Shown here in pieces: positions 36,698 to 46,056 of a DNA stretch of 64,000 nucleotides (position 1 is the first letter of the stretch; every line of letters starts with the position of its first letter). The notes beneath the pieces were generated by a model. That model saw nothing but the letters and a program-made list of their open reading frames with translations. It was not told the origin of the DNA and made no database searches. Position numbers and translations under genes: made by a program. The stretch comes from Sphingomonas sp. Y38-1Y (GTDB lineage: Bacteria; Pseudomonadota; Alphaproteobacteria; Sphingomonadales; Sphingomonadaceae): assembly GCF_032391395.1 (NCBI RefSeq), contig NZ_CP135916.1, positions 558,001 through 622,000 of the forward strand. The letters run 5' to 3'.

Positions 36698-37605
36698 GAC
36701 CAATCAGCCGTGGTCGCAGCGATTTTTAGCTTTTCCAAATTCTGCCTGTATGCTCGCTCAATCACGCGATAAGCATCGTCAGAATTCACGCTTCTTGATC
36801 GCTCTGTGGCTCTGGTGAAAACCTCGCCAGAAACTAGCTTATTTTCAAGTATATCTACGAAGCGGCGCAAGCTGGAGCCATTAGCGTAGCCGCTCACATT
36901 TAGATTATTGAATCTTTCCCGTTCATGTGGCCGACTTTTTACAATCTCCGCCAACCTCCGAGCTGCATTACGAAGCTTAGAAGAATTGCCTTCGGCAGTG
37001 AGCTTTAGCGCTACTCGCTTAGTTGCGCCGAGGGCCTCAGCGGCCTTGACAGCGGTATAAAAACTTTCGTCAGCCTCTCGCGCGAGTTCAGCCGCATCGG
37101 GCGGCAGATCTATTTCTAGGAACCTTACGGATTCTAGCTTGCTTACGACCTCAACTATATCTCGCTCCATTAAGCTCAAGAACTTCGGTGGATTGTTCAG
37201 CCTCCCCTTCTCAAAGAAATATGGTTCTAGCTGCCATAATTTAGGACCCTCATGGTTCCACTCTGCTGCGACGAATCCATCATCGAAAATCATGACATGC
37301 GATATGTCGATCAGACCTTCGTTTTCCCGAAGCTCTAAAGTTTTAAGGCTGCCTTCGTGCTCGATCTGAGGCAGCGCGTCGCGTCGTGTTTTTCCGAATC
37401 GAAGCTTCAGAGGATACGTGACACTATCTGGAAAAGCGCAAAGACGTGTTCTGGAAAGGAGATCAAGCCTATATCGCCCCTCATCATCAAAAGGCAGTTC
37501 TTGAATTCTTAAAAGTGCACCCGGTATGCTCTCTTTGACCTGCGAGAAGTGTTCGACTTTGAAGAAGTAGACCTTCCGAGAAATCGTACTTTCATCGGCC
37601 GCCAT
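36694..37605 (-). CDS. Soluble protein of unknown function (low-GC island, sensor-like partner)
   Basis: A 303-residue protein with no signal or membrane segment. ATG at 37605 has AGGAG five bases upstream; a GTG two codons earlier is less likely. The N-terminal half (ISRKVYFFKVEHFSQVKESI; RFGKTRRDALPQIEHEGSLK; ENEGLIDISHVMIFDDGFVA; AEWNHEGPKLWQLEPYF) looks like one beta-rich domain. The C-terminal half is mainly helical and charged (LREADESF-like helices, KLTAEGNSSKLRNAARRLAE). The block 'L...NEGL...H.MIF..G.....WN.EGP' resembles uncharacterised families scattered among accessory genes, but I cannot name one with confidence. It is the first gene of a two-gene operon with the four-helix membrane protein. 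Confidence 0.72.
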
Positions 37606-37768
37606 ATGCACTCCTCAAAAGGCGAATGGCAGCAGCGTAACAATTCAAGTGAACACGTCAAGAACAAGCAGGTCGAAGCCCTCTTAATACAGCCGCTTAC
37701 CCGATTGATTCAGCACGTTGCCTGGCGAACGAGGTGCTACCTGAAGAGCCTCGCTCAATAACGGGCAA

Positions 37769-38284
37769 TCAAACAACCAATCCCACCATCACCCCAACCA
37801 GCACCAGCATCGACGGATAGAACGTCACCGCGAACCCCAGCGCGCGTTGCTCGGCGCCTCTCGCATAACCCGTCCAGAACAGCACGCGGCCGGCGGTGAA
37901 CAGGCCGGTCATTGCGGCGAGGACGGGGACGGCGCGGTCGCTAAGCAGGGTGAGGGCGGTGCCGGCGAGGGCGGCGATCAGCGCCTGTTCGGCGGTGTTG
38001 ATGAGGATCGCGCGCGCCTGGGCGGTCGCCGGGCTCTCCGTGCCCACGCGCGCGGCGTCGAAGTCGGTGGCGGAGCCGAAGCGGAGCGTCGCCACGCGCC
38101 CGACCGCGACGCCGGTGCAAAGGCCCAGCACCGCGAGCAACGTCGCCAGCGCCGACAGCCGGCTCTCCAGCGGCGCGGGGCTCGCCAGCCACCACGAAGC
38201 GCCGAGCACGACCGTGCTGAGGATCAGCGCCGCGCCGATGCCGCGCGCCACGCCGCGCTGGCGCTCGCGCGGCGGCGGGGTCAT
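37769..38284 (-). CDS. MAPEG-family membrane protein
   Basis: A 171-residue integral membrane protein with four helices (GVARGIGAALILSTVVLGASWW; RLSALATLLAVLGLCTGVAVGRV; RAILINTAEQALIAALAGTALTLL; TFYPSMLVLVGVMVGLVV). The NTAEQ element and the spacing fit the MAPEG group of glutathione- and eicosanoid-related proteins; bacterial members have no settled role. ATG at 38284 shares ATGA with the stop of the UbiH-like gene, so it is the second gene of that operon. Its stop is next to the low-GC island. Confidence 0.82.
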   Translation of the reverse strand: MTPPPRERQRGVARGIGAALILSTVVLGASWWLASPAPLESRLSALATLLAVLGLCTGVAVGRVATLRFGSATDFDAARVGTESPATAQARAILINTAEQALIAALAGTALTLLSDRAVPVLAAMTGLFTAGRVLFWTGYARGAEQRALGFAVTFYPSMLVLVGVMVGLVV

Positions 38285-39492
38285 GCGAGGTTGCCCGCGA
38301 GCAGCTTGGGCAGGTCGCCGCTCTCGCCGCGCGCCTCGGCCATGAAGCGCGCCTTCAAGGGGGCGATCGCGTCGACGGCGCTGATGCCGAAGCGGCGGAC
38401 CGCGGACGCCGCCTTGCCCGGCACGCCGAACAGCCGGGTCAGCGTGTCGGTCGCGCCGGCCACCATCAGCGTGTCGAGCCCGCGCCACCGCTCGTACCGC
38501 TTGAGCAGCTCGGCATCGCCGGGGTCGAGGCCCAGGCGCTTGCCCTCGACCAGCACCTGGACCAGCGCGGCGACGTCGCGAAAGCCGAGATTGAGGCCCT
38601 GGCCCGCGATCGGGTGGATGCCGTGGCCCGCATCGCCGACCAGCACCAGCCGCTCGGCGGTGAGGCGGGCGGCGTGGTGGAAGCCGAGCGGATAGCTCGA
38701 CCGCGGGCTGACCGGGCCGAGCGCGCCCAGGAAGCCGCCCATCCTTTTCTCCGCCTCCGCCAGCCAGGCGCGGTCGGAAAGCTTGAGCATGCCCGGCGCG
38801 TCCCTGGCATCGACCGTCCAGACCAGCGCCGATCGGTGCCCACCCTCGTCGTCCTTCAAGGGCAGGATCGCGAACGGGCCGGCGGGATAGAAGATCTCGT
38901 ACGCGCAGCTGCCGTGCGGCCGCTCGTGGTGGAAGGTCGCGATCATCGCGACATGGTCGTACTGCCAGCGCGCGACGTTGATCCCCGCCGCCTCGCGCGT
39001 CGGCGAGCGGCGGCCCTCTGCGGCGACGAGCAGGCGGGCGGTGACGACGGCGCCGTCGTCCAGCGTCGCGGTGACGCCGGCGGCGGTGCGATCGACCGCG
39101 ACCGCGCGGCGCTGCATGCGCAGGTCGACCTGGCGCGCCTCGGTCGCAGCGGCGTGGAGCGCGCGGCGAAGCTCCTTGTTCTCGTACATCGTGCCGAGCG
39201 CGCCGTCCGCTTCCTCGGGCACGAAGTCGAGCTTGCCGGGGGCGAGCCCGTCGGACACGCGGATCGAACGGATCGGATTGCCGAGCCCCGCCAGCCGCTC
39301 GCCCACGCCGATCGCGTCGAGCATCCGGTGGCTCGCACTCGCCACCGCAGAGGCGCGGCCGTCATGCCCGGGGGCGAGGATGGCTTGCGGGTCGGCGGGA
39401 TCGACCACCACGCTGGTCAGCCCGTGCGCGCCGAGCGCGGTGGCGAGCGTCGTGCCGACAAGGCCGGCGCCGAGGATGAGCACATCGGTCAT
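38281..39492 (-). CDS. UbiH/UbiF-family FAD-dependent hydroxylase
   Basis: A 403-residue flavoprotein monooxygenase of the ubiquinone-biosynthesis type. The N-terminal dinucleotide fold is VLILGAGLVGTTLATALGAH (GxGxxG). ENKELRRALHAAA is the conserved region after the first sheet, and LVLVGDAGHGIHPIAGQGLN LGFRDVAAL (GDA...HP..GQG.N...D) is the FAD ribityl site. This last block is highly characteristic of UbiH/UbiF/UbiI/Coq6. Which ring position it hydroxylates cannot be told from sequence. It is followed, with four-base overlap, by the MAPEG gene. Confidence 0.92.
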   Translation of the reverse strand: MTDVLILGAGLVGTTLATALGAHGLTSVVVDPADPQAILAPGHDGRASAVASASHRMLDAIGVGERLAGLGNPIRSIRVSDGLAPGKLDFVPEEADGALGTMYENKELRRALHAAATEARQVDLRMQRRAVAVDRTAAGVTATLDDGAVVTARLLVAAEGRRSPTREAAGINVARWQYDHVAMIATFHHERPHGSCAYEIFYPAGPFAILPLKDDEGGHRSALVWTVDARDAPGMLKLSDRAWLAEAEKRMGGFLGALGPVSPRSSYPLGFHHAARLTAERLVLVGDAGHGIHPIAGQGLNLGFRDVAALVQVLVEGKRLGLDPGDAELLKRYERWRGLDTLMVAGATDTLTRLFGVPGKAASAVRRFGISAVDAIAPLKARFMAEARGESGDLPKLLAGNLA

Positions 39493-39557
39493 GGCCACTG
39501 ATCTAGGGCGCGGGGCGGCGCTTGGCCACTGGGCTTTGGGGTGGGAGAGCCACAACA

Positions 39558-39655
39558 GTCACCCCGGACTTGTTCCGGGGTCCACCGTCGTTCGTGCCGA
39601 GCGGCCGCTGGGTACGCGGCTCGGTGGACCCCGGAACAAGTCCGAGGTAACGAAG
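39558..39655. repeat. Palindromic intergenic repeat, type C (copy 2)
   Basis: The left arm is TCACCCCGGACTTGTTCCGG then GGTCCACCG. The right arm is CGGTGGACCCCGGAACAAGT then CCGAGGTAACG. It lies in the 270-base gap between the divergent ubiH-like and ftsK genes. Confidence 0.9.
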
Positions 39656-39762
39656 AAGTATGAGTGCGGCCCACCGCACTTCCCCCACCGCCACCTTGAC
39701 GCCAAACCCGCATCGGGCGATCATTCGCCTTCCGTTCCAGGGCATTCGGGGGAAAGTTCGTC

Positions 39763-42090
39763 ATGGCCAGCCGTGCGCAGGCCCAGCATCGCTTGTGGCG
39801 CGATACCGTGCGCGAGGGCGCGCGGCGGTCGAGCGCGTTGCTCGGCGCGGCGGCGCTGTTCCTCGGCGTCGCGCTCTTGACGCTGGCGATGGCGAGCTAT
39901 CACCCGAGCGATCCGGGCTTCAACACCGCCGCGGGCGGCCCGGCGGAGAACTGGCTGGGCTTCCCCGGCGCCTATGCCGCCGACGCGCTGTACACCTTGT
40001 TCGGAATGCCGGCGTTCCTCCTGATGCCGCTCGGCCTCGTCTTCGGGACGCGGCTGTGGCGCGATCGCCCGGTCGGCGCGTGGAAGGCGATGCTGCGCGG
40101 GGTGCTGATCGGCACCGTGCTGATGGGCACCGCGCTGGCGTTCCTTGCCGGCGGGTCGGTGCTGGCGTTGCCGGCGGGCTATGGCGGCATCTTCGGCCTT
40201 GCCATCGCCGCGGCGGTGCGCGCGGGCGCGGCGATGATCGGCAACCCGGTGGCGGAGCTGTGGGCGATGCGCGGCGCCGGAGCGCTCGCCGGGATCGCCG
40301 GCGTGATCCTGTGGGCGCGCGGCATGACGATCGCACTCCCGCGCCCGACGCTCGCGCTGCCGCGCCGCGCCCCGCGCGATGCGGAGGATGACGACGCGCC
40401 CTTCGACGTCGACGACGACGTGATCGAGGCGGCGCCCGTTGCCGAGCCGCGGATGCCCGCGCCGCCGCGCAAGCCCGTCGCTCCCGATCCGCGCCCCGCG
40501 CCCGAGATCGCGGAGCGTGCGCCCTCGGTCGCGCCCGCCGCCGCCAAGCCGCAGCACGCGCTTGACCTGCGCGACAATTACCGGCTGCCGCCCGCCGACC
40601 TGCTCCAGCCGGCGCCGGCCGGGGCCAAGAACACCGTCGACAAGGGTGCGCTGGAGCGCAATGCGCGGCTGCTCGAGACGGTGCTCGACGACTTCAACGT
40701 CCGCGGGTCGATCGTCGGCGTCCGGCCCGGCCCCGTCGTGACGATGTACGAGCTGGAGCCGGCGAGCGGCATCAAGGCGAGCCGCGTCATCCAGCTCGCC
40801 GACGACATCGCCCGCAACATGAGCGCGGTGTCCGCGCGCGTCGCGACCATTCCCGGCCGCACCGTGATCGGCATCGAGCTGCCCAACGCGCGGCGCGAGA
40901 CGGTCAACCTGCGCGAGCTGATCGGCAGTCAGGGCTTCGCCGATCAGGCGGCGCAGCTGCCGATCGTGCTGGGCAAGAACATCTCCGGCGACCCCGTGAT
41001 CGCCGACCTGGCGCCGATGCCGCACCTGCTCGTCGCCGGCACTACCGGGTCGGGCAAGTCGGTCGGCCTCAACTGCATGATCCTGTCGCTGCTCTATCGG
41101 CTGACGCCCGACCAGTGCCGGATGATCATGATCGATCCCAAGATGCTGGAACTCAGCATGTACAAGGGGATCCCGCACCTCCTCGCCGACGTCGTCACCG
41201 ACCCGCCCAAGGCGGTGCGCGCATTGAAATGGGCGGTCGAGCAGATGGAGGACCGCTATCGCATGATGGCGAGCGTCAACGTTCGCTCATTGGGCTCCTT
41301 CAACGAAAAGGTGCGCGCGGCCAAGGCCAAGGGCCAGAAGCTCGGCCGCAAGGTTCAGGTCGGATACGACGACAACGGCCGCCCGATCCATGAGGAGGAG
41401 ACGCTCGACCTCGCGCCGCTGCCGCAGATCGTCATCATCGTCGACGAGCTTGCCGACCTGATGATGACCGCCGGCAAGGAGGTCGAGTTCCTGATCCAGC
41501 GCCTCGCGCAAAAGGCGCGCGCGGCGGGCATCCACCTCATCATGGCGACGCAGCGCCCGTCGGTCGACGTCATCACCGGCGTCATCAAGGCGAACCTGCC
41601 GACGCGCATCAGCTTTCACGTCACGTCCAAGATCGATTCGCGCACCATCCTGGGCGAACAGGGCGCCGAGCAGCTGCTGGGCCGCGGCGACATGCTCTAC
41701 ATGCCCGGCGGCAAGGCGCTGGCGCGCGTCCACGGACCCTTCGTCAGCGACGAGGAAGTGCAGGCGATCGCCGACTTCTGGCGCGAACAGGGCGAGCCCG
41801 ATTACATCGACGCGGTCGTCAACGAGCCCGAAGGCGATGGCGGCTTCAGCCTGGAGGGCGCGCCGACCGGCGGCGACAGCCCCGAGGAACAGATGTACCG
41901 CAACGCGACCGCACTGGTGGCACAGAGCCAGAAGGCCTCGACCTCCTGGCTCCAGCGCCAGCTTCGCGTCGGCTACAATTCCGCCGCCCGGCTGATCGAG
42001 CGAATGGAAAAGGACGGCCTCGTCTCCAAGCCCGACCATGTCGGCCGGCGAGAGGTGCTGATGGACGACGAGGGGCGGCCGCTGAACTGA
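39763..42090 (+). CDS. ftsK: DNA translocase FtsK
   Basis: A 775-residue septal DNA pump that clears chromosomes and activates dimer resolution. It has about four N-terminal membrane helices (residues 20-190), a Pro/Ala/acid-rich linker (about 195-280) that is short compared with E. coli, the alpha/beta RecA-like motor (DNYRLPPADLLQ onward) with Walker A GTTGSGKSVG and Walker B IVIIVDELADLMM, and a C-terminal winged-helix gamma domain (QKASTSWLQRQLRVGYNSAA, then RLIERMEKDGLVSKPDH) that reads KOPS sites. Architecture and size match alphaproteobacterial FtsK. lolA follows on the same strand after 77 bases. Confidence 0.96.
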   Translation: MASRAQAQHRLWRDTVREGARRSSALLGAAALFLGVALLTLAMASYHPSDPGFNTAAGGPAENWLGFPGAYAADALYTLFGMPAFLLMPLGLVFGTRLWRDRPVGAWKAMLRGVLIGTVLMGTALAFLAGGSVLALPAGYGGIFGLAIAAAVRAGAAMIGNPVAELWAMRGAGALAGIAGVILWARGMTIALPRPTLALPRRAPRDAEDDDAPFDVDDDVIEAAPVAEPRMPAPPRKPVAPDPRPAPEIAERAPSVAPAAAKPQHALDLRDNYRLPPADLLQPAPAGAKNTVDKGALERNARLLETVLDDFNVRGSIVGVRPGPVVTMYELEPASGIKASRVIQLADDIARNMSAVSARVATIPGRTVIGIELPNARRETVNLRELIGSQGFADQAAQLPIVLGKNISGDPVIADLAPMPHLLVAGTTGSGKSVGLNCMILSLLYRLTPDQCRMIMIDPKMLELSMYKGIPHLLADVVTDPPKAVRALKWAVEQMEDRYRMMASVNVRSLGSFNEKVRAAKAKGQKLGRKVQVGYDDNGRPIHEEETLDLAPLPQIVIIVDELADLMMTAGKEVEFLIQRLAQKARAAGIHLIMATQRPSVDVITGVIKANLPTRISFHVTSKIDSRTILGEQGAEQLLGRGDMLYMPGGKALARVHGPFVSDEEVQAIADFWREQGEPDYIDAVVNEPEGDGGFSLEGAPTGGDSPEEQMYRNATALVAQSQKASTSWLQRQLRVGYNSAARLIERMEKDGLVSKPDHVGRREVLMDDEGRPLN

Positions 42091-42167
42091 CCACCGCTAG
42101 TCTGAACGCCCGATTCACGCCCGCTTCATCGCGGAACCTCTAGCGCGCTCGCATGTCTAGGACTGCC

Positions 42168-42782
42168 ATGATCCGTTACGCCCCCGTTGCGGCGCTCGTC
42201 GCCGTTGCCGCCGCCGTCCCCGCCGCGCAGGCGCAGCAGGCCGACCTCGCCGCGGTGCAGGCGCATCTGCGCGCCGTCGACAGCATGACCGCGGCGTTCG
42301 TGCAGACCGACCGCGCGGACAAGGTGCTGACCGGCACGCTGACGCTGAAGAAGCCGGGCAAGATCCGCTTCCAGTACGAGAAAGGCGTGCCGATCCTGCT
42401 GGTCGGCGACGGAAAGGCGATCTGGTTCCTCGATTACTCGGTCGGGCAGCGGTCGCGCTGGCCGATCGGCGACTCGCCGCTCGGCGTGCTGATCGATCCC
42501 AGCCGCGACATCTCGAAATTCGCCAAGGTGGTGCCGAGCAGCAGCCCCAACATCCTGAGCGTCGAGGCCTATGACGCCAAGCGTCCCGAATATGGCCGCA
42601 TCACGCTGATCTTCGAGCGGCAGGCGTCGGCACCGGGCGGGCTGATGCTCCAGGGATGGGTCGCCCTCGATTCGCAGAAAAACCGGACCACCGTCCGGCT
42701 CTCCAACCAACGGTTCAACGTGCCGGTTTCCGACAGCACGTTCCGTTTCAACGACCCGCGGAGGGGTACGCGTCGGAACTGA
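42168..42782 (+). CDS. lolA: Outer-membrane lipoprotein carrier LolA
   Basis: A 204-residue periplasmic chaperone that shuttles lipoproteins from LolCDE to the outer membrane. ATG at 42168 is preferred (AGGA seven bases upstream); the upstream ATG at 42153 would add five residues. The signal peptide is MIRYAPVAALVAVAAAVPAAQA. The mature domain has the LolA strand pattern MTAAFVQTDRADKVLTGTLTLKKPGKIRFQY, shown here in parts, then PILLVGDGKAIWFLDY and FNDPRRG at the end. The ftsK-lolA-xth order is common in sphingomonads. Confidence 0.92.
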   Translation: MIRYAPVAALVAVAAAVPAAQAQQADLAAVQAHLRAVDSMTAAFVQTDRADKVLTGTLTLKKPGKIRFQYEKGVPILLVGDGKAIWFLDYSVGQRSRWPIGDSPLGVLIDPSRDISKFAKVVPSSSPNILSVEAYDAKRPEYGRITLIFERQASAPGGLMLQGWVALDSQKNRTTVRLSNQRFNVPVSDSTFRFNDPRRGTRRN

Positions 42783-42915
42783 CGGTTCGTTCATCCACGC
42801 GCAAGGTAGGCGCCGCTAGAACGGCCCTTGCGGAGATGGGGCGCTTCCGGGATTTTCCCCCTGTTGCCCGGGCTTCACGCCCCTTCCTCCAGCCTGCGTG
42901 ACTGAACGCCAGGTC

Positions 42916-42952
42916 GGCCCCCGTTCCATGCCCCCGGAGCGGGGGCCTTTCC
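42916..42952 (+). terminator. Rho-independent terminator after lolA
   Basis: GGCCCCCGTTCC (42916-42927) pairs with GGAGCGGGGGCC (42936-42947) at 11 of 12 positions around an eight-base loop and is followed by TTTCC. The T tract is short but the stem is strong. It separates ftsK-lolA from xthA. The rest of the 252-base gap shows nothing further that I can identify. Confidence 0.75.
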
Positions 42953-43034
42953 GTGTCTGGGCCACCGGTGTTTCGGTCCTCGCCCTTCGGCCATGCTGGA
43001 TCAAACCCCGACGGCTCGCTACATCGCGCGGCGC

Positions 43035-43832
43035 ATGATCGACACGCTCAAGATCGCCTCCTGGAACATCAACTCGGTGCGCTTCCGGATGGGCATCGTC
43101 GAACAGTTCCTGACAGAGACCGCGCCCGATATCCTGTGCCTTCAGGAAACCAAGGTGATCGACGGCGACTTCCCGCACGCGCCGCTGCACGCGCTCGGGT
43201 ACGAGCACATCGTCATCCATGGCCAGCGGATGCATCACGGCGTCGCGATCCTGTCCAAGGTGCCGCTGGTCGAGGACGACCGCCTCGACTGGCAGGCGAA
43301 TGGCGAGGCACGGCACGTCGGCGTCCGGCTGCCGAACGGCCTGAGGCTCGAGAATGTCTATGTCCCCGCGGGCGGCGACGTGCCCGACCGGACGATCAAT
43401 CCGAAGTTCGGCCAGAAGCTCGATTTCGTCGAGCGGATGACCCGCTGGTCGGAGGGGCTGTCGGGCATCCCGACGCTGGTGGTCGGCGACTTCAACATCG
43501 CCCCGCTCGAATGCGATGTCTGGAGCCACAAGCAGTTGCTCGACGTCGTCAGCCACACGCCGATCGAGGTGGAGGCGCTGGGGCGGCTTCAGGCCGCGAA
43601 CGACTGGGTCGATCTCGGCCGTCGCTTCATCCCGCCGCCGCAGCCGCTGTTCACCTGGTGGAGCTATCGCGCCAAGGATTGGGCCGCCTCGAACCGCGGA
43701 CGCCGGCTCGACCATATGTGGGCGAGCGCCGACGTCGCGGCGACGGCGGTGCGGCATCAGGTGTATGAGAGCTGCCGCGGCTGGCTGAAGCCCAGCGACC
43801 ATGTGCCGCTGATGACCGAGTTCGCGCTTTGA
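43035..43832 (+). CDS. xthA: Exodeoxyribonuclease III
   Basis: A 265-residue AP endonuclease/3'-exonuclease of the EEP fold. [14 protein letters not shown] carries the first metal-site asparagine, [13 protein letters not shown] the metal glutamate, [15 protein letters not shown] the DxN pair, and RRLDHMWAS the terminal aspartate, with the final SDH in KPSDHVPLM giving the catalytic histidine. ATG at 43035 gives the usual N terminus; extension to 42993 would add 14 unrelated residues. Its stop overlaps the TTG start of ribA. Confidence 0.95.
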   Translation: MIDTLKIASWNINSVRFRMGIVEQFLTETAPDILCLQETKVIDGDFPHAPLHALGYEHIVIHGQRMHHGVAILSKVPLVEDDRLDWQANGEARHVGVRLPNGLRLENVYVPAGGDVPDRTINPKFGQKLDFVERMTRWSEGLSGIPTLVVGDFNIAPLECDVWSHKQLLDVVSHTPIEVEALGRLQAANDWVDLGRRFIPPPQPLFTWWSYRAKDWAASNRGRRLDHMWASADVAATAVRHQVYESCRGWLKPSDHVPLMTEFAL

Positions 43833-44899
43833 GCCCCAAAGCAGACTGGGCGCGCGACGCAGCACGCGCGATCGACGCGCTCCGCCGCGGCTGGCCGATC
43901 GCGATCGCAGGCGCGGACGGCGCGATCGAGGTGCTGGCGATCGAGACCGCCGATGCCAATCGCCTGGCCGACTTCGATGCCCAGTCGAGTGCCGACGTGC
44001 TGCTTTCGGCGGGCCGAGCGGCGACGCTCAAGCTCGCCAACCAGGCGGACGCCGCGGTGCCCGACGCGCCGGTTCGCGTCCTCCGCGCGCCGTGGCTCGA
44101 CTTCGCCGCGGCGACCGCGCTCGCCGATCCGCAGTTCGACCTTGCCGCGCCCTTGAAGGGACCGTTTCGCGCTGCGCCGCTCGACCATGCCGACGCGGCG
44201 GCAGCGGCGCTGCGACTGGCGCGGATCGCCGGCATCCTGCCCGCCTTCTTCATGCGCGAGGGTACGGAGGAAGACGCGCTGCCGATCGCCGCGATCGACG
44301 CGCACGAGGATGCCGACCGCCTGGCGATCGCCGCCCGCGCGCGCCTTCCGGTCGCCGCCGCCGAAGATGCCGAGATCGTCGCCTTCCGCACGCCGGAGGC
44401 GGCGGGCGAGCATGTCGCGCTGCTGATCGGCCAGCCCAGCGGGCAGCCGCCGCTTGTTCGACTCCACAGCGAGTGCCTGACCGGCGACGCGCTCGGCAGC
44501 CTCAAATGCGATTGCGGACCGCAGCTCGACGCGGCGCTGGCGGCGATGCGTGCCGATGGCTGGGGCATCCTCCTCTATCTGAGGCAAGAGGGGCGCGGGA
44601 TCGGGCTGGTCAACAAGCTGCGTGCCTATGCGCTTCAGGACCAGGGGTTTGATACCGTCGACGCCAACACGCGGCTGGGCTTCGCCATCGATGCGCGCGA
44701 TTTCGGCGTGGCGGCGCAGATGCTCAAGCTGCTCGGCCAGCACCGCATCCGGCTGCTCACCAACAACCCCGGCAAGGTCCAGGCGCTGGAGGCGGCAGGG
44801 GTGACGGTCGCCGAGCGCGTGCCGCATGCACTGCCGCCCAATCCGCACAACGAACGCTATCTCGCGACCAAGCGCGACCGGACGGGGCACCAGCTCTAG
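43829..44899 (+). CDS. ribA: GTP cyclohydrolase II with degenerate RibB-like N-terminal region
   Basis: A 356-residue enzyme opening GTP for riboflavin synthesis. The C-terminal half is a full Rib[21 protein letters not shown] with zinc ligands CxxxxxxxxxxCx[21 protein letters not shown] with the catalytic arginine, and [17 protein letters not shown]. The N-terminal ~190 residues follow the RibB layout ([18 protein letters not shown]) but lack the DDEDREnEGD acidic loop needed for DHBP synthase activity. Only the cyclohydrolase is therefore expected to work, and another ribB should exist elsewhere. The start is TTG, sharing TTGA with the xthA stop. Confidence 0.92.
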   Translation: MSPKADWARDAARAIDALRRGWPIAIAGADGAIEVLAIETADANRLADFDAQSSADVLLSAGRAATLKLANQADAAVPDAPVRVLRAPWLDFAAATALADPQFDLAAPLKGPFRAAPLDHADAAAAALRLARIAGILPAFFMREGTEEDALPIAAIDAHEDADRLAIAARARLPVAAAEDAEIVAFRTPEAAGEHVALLIGQPSGQPPLVRLHSECLTGDALGSLKCDCGPQLDAALAAMRADGWGILLYLRQEGRGIGLVNKLRAYALQDQGFDTVDANTRLGFAIDARDFGVAAQMLKLLGQHRIRLLTNNPGKVQALEAAGVTVAERVPHALPPNPHNERYLATKRDRTGHQL

Positions 44900-44964
44900 G
44901 CGGCTTGCGCGTTTCGCCCCGCCGCCGCATCGTCCGCGCATCGAGCAACCGGGGGGTGCGCCAG

Positions 44965-45471
44965 ATGATCCGACTTTGCCTTGCCGCCGCGATCGCGCTG
45001 ACGGCGCCGGCCGCCGCGCAGCAGCAGCAGACGCGCACGCTTGGCGGCGCCGCGTCGCCGGCGGCGTCGGTGGACGACCTCGCCTGGCTGGCGGGAAGCT
45101 GGACGGGGACGGGCATGGGCGCTGAGGTGACCGAGACCTATTCGGCGCCGCTCGGCGGGCGGATCACCGGCCATTTCGCGATGGCCGACGGCCAGGGCGG
45201 CGTCGCGTTCACCGAGATCGTCGACTATGTGCCGATCGGCCGCTCGATCGGTTATCGCGTGCGCCACTTCAATCCCGATATGAGCGGCTGGGAGGACAAG
45301 ACCGGCAAGCCGGTGATCTTCCCGCTGGTCGCGGTCGAGAAGGACCGATGGTTCTTCGACGGCATGACGATCGAGCGGACCGGCGCCGACGCGCTCACGA
45401 TGTGGGTGCGGATGGAAGAGGGTGGCCGGGTCAGCGAGGTGCCGTTCCGGTTGACGCGCGCGGGGCGCTAG
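44965..45471 (+). CDS. Exported DUF6265-like protein
   Basis: A 168-residue protein with a signal peptide (MIRLCLAAAIALTAPAAAQ) and a short Gln-rich segment. The mature domain opens with DDLAWLAGSWTGTG, and then ETYSAPLGGRITGHFAMADG, EIVDYVPIGRSIGYRVRHFN and EGGRVSEVPFRLTR, a small lipocalin-like beta-barrel pattern characteristic of the DUF6265 group. No function is known. Its stop overlaps by four bases the convergent PH-domain gene. Confidence 0.8.
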   Translation: MIRLCLAAAIALTAPAAAQQQQTRTLGGAASPAASVDDLAWLAGSWTGTGMGAEVTETYSAPLGGRITGHFAMADGQGGVAFTEIVDYVPIGRSIGYRVRHFNPDMSGWEDKTGKPVIFPLVAVEKDRWFFDGMTIERTGADALTMWVRMEEGGRVSEVPFRLTRAGR

Positions 45472-46013
45472 GCGCCCGCCGCCATCCGCGCCTCGATCCG
45501 CAGCAACGCGTCGCGCATTTCGGTCAGCAGCGCCGCTTGCGCATCCACCGGCCGCGGCGTCGCATCCGGCAAGGCAAGCGCGTCGCGCTGTTCGAGGATG
45601 CGGTCGCGGACGGCGCGCGCGTTGACGAGGCCGATCAGGTCGGCGTCGGACTTGCCCGTGCTCGACTGCGTCTGGCCCGCGGTCTCGATGCGCAGCTGGA
45701 GAATGCCGAAGGCCGAGAGCAGCGGTCCTTCGCGGATCGAGATGTCCTGGATCTTGTCGATCGGGATCGTCATCTCTCGCCGGAACAGCACGCCGCGGCC
45801 GATCACCACTGTCCGCTCGGTCAGGTCGCAGCGCAGCGCCGCGAAATAGCGGCGGATGTAGAGCGGTCCGAGCACCAGCCAGAACGGCAGGAGCGGAATG
45901 CCGACGACCGTCGCCGCCATCGTCGCGCCCACATAAGCGAGCATGTAGATGCGCAGCTTCGGGCTGAACTCACCCTTCAGCAGGATCGTCGGTGCTTGGC
46001 GTGTCGCGTCCAT
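45468..46013 (-). CDS. Membrane protein with bacterial PH domain (YdbS/YdbT-like)
   Basis: A 181-residue protein. It has a pair of hydrophobic helices (YMLAYVGATMAATVVGIPLL and PFWLVLGPLYIRRYFAAL, about residues 22-58), then a bPH_2 domain with CDLTERTVVIGRGVLFRREM, TIPIDKIQDISIREGPLLSAFGI and LQLRIETAG, the typical strand-loop order. The C-terminal region is helical. GGGGGAAGG directly precedes ATG at 46013. Family members are thought to act in envelope stress or antimicrobial tolerance; the role here is unknown. Confidence 0.87.
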   Translation of the reverse strand: MDATRQAPTILLKGEFSPKLRIYMLAYVGATMAATVVGIPLLPFWLVLGPLYIRRYFAALRCDLTERTVVIGRGVLFRREMTIPIDKIQDISIREGPLLSAFGILQLRIETAGQTQSSTGKSDADLIGLVNARAVRDRILEQRDALALPDATPRPVDAQAALLTEMRDALLRIEARMAAGA

Positions 46014-46056
46014 CCTTCCCCCTTTTCACCAAGGGGTTAGCACAGCGTGATCGGAC

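Noticed and set aside
37549..37761. 70-codon plus-strand frame at the right edge of the island
   Set aside because: It overlaps the start and ribosome site of the 303-residue gene, has no ribosome site of its own and no recognisable features.
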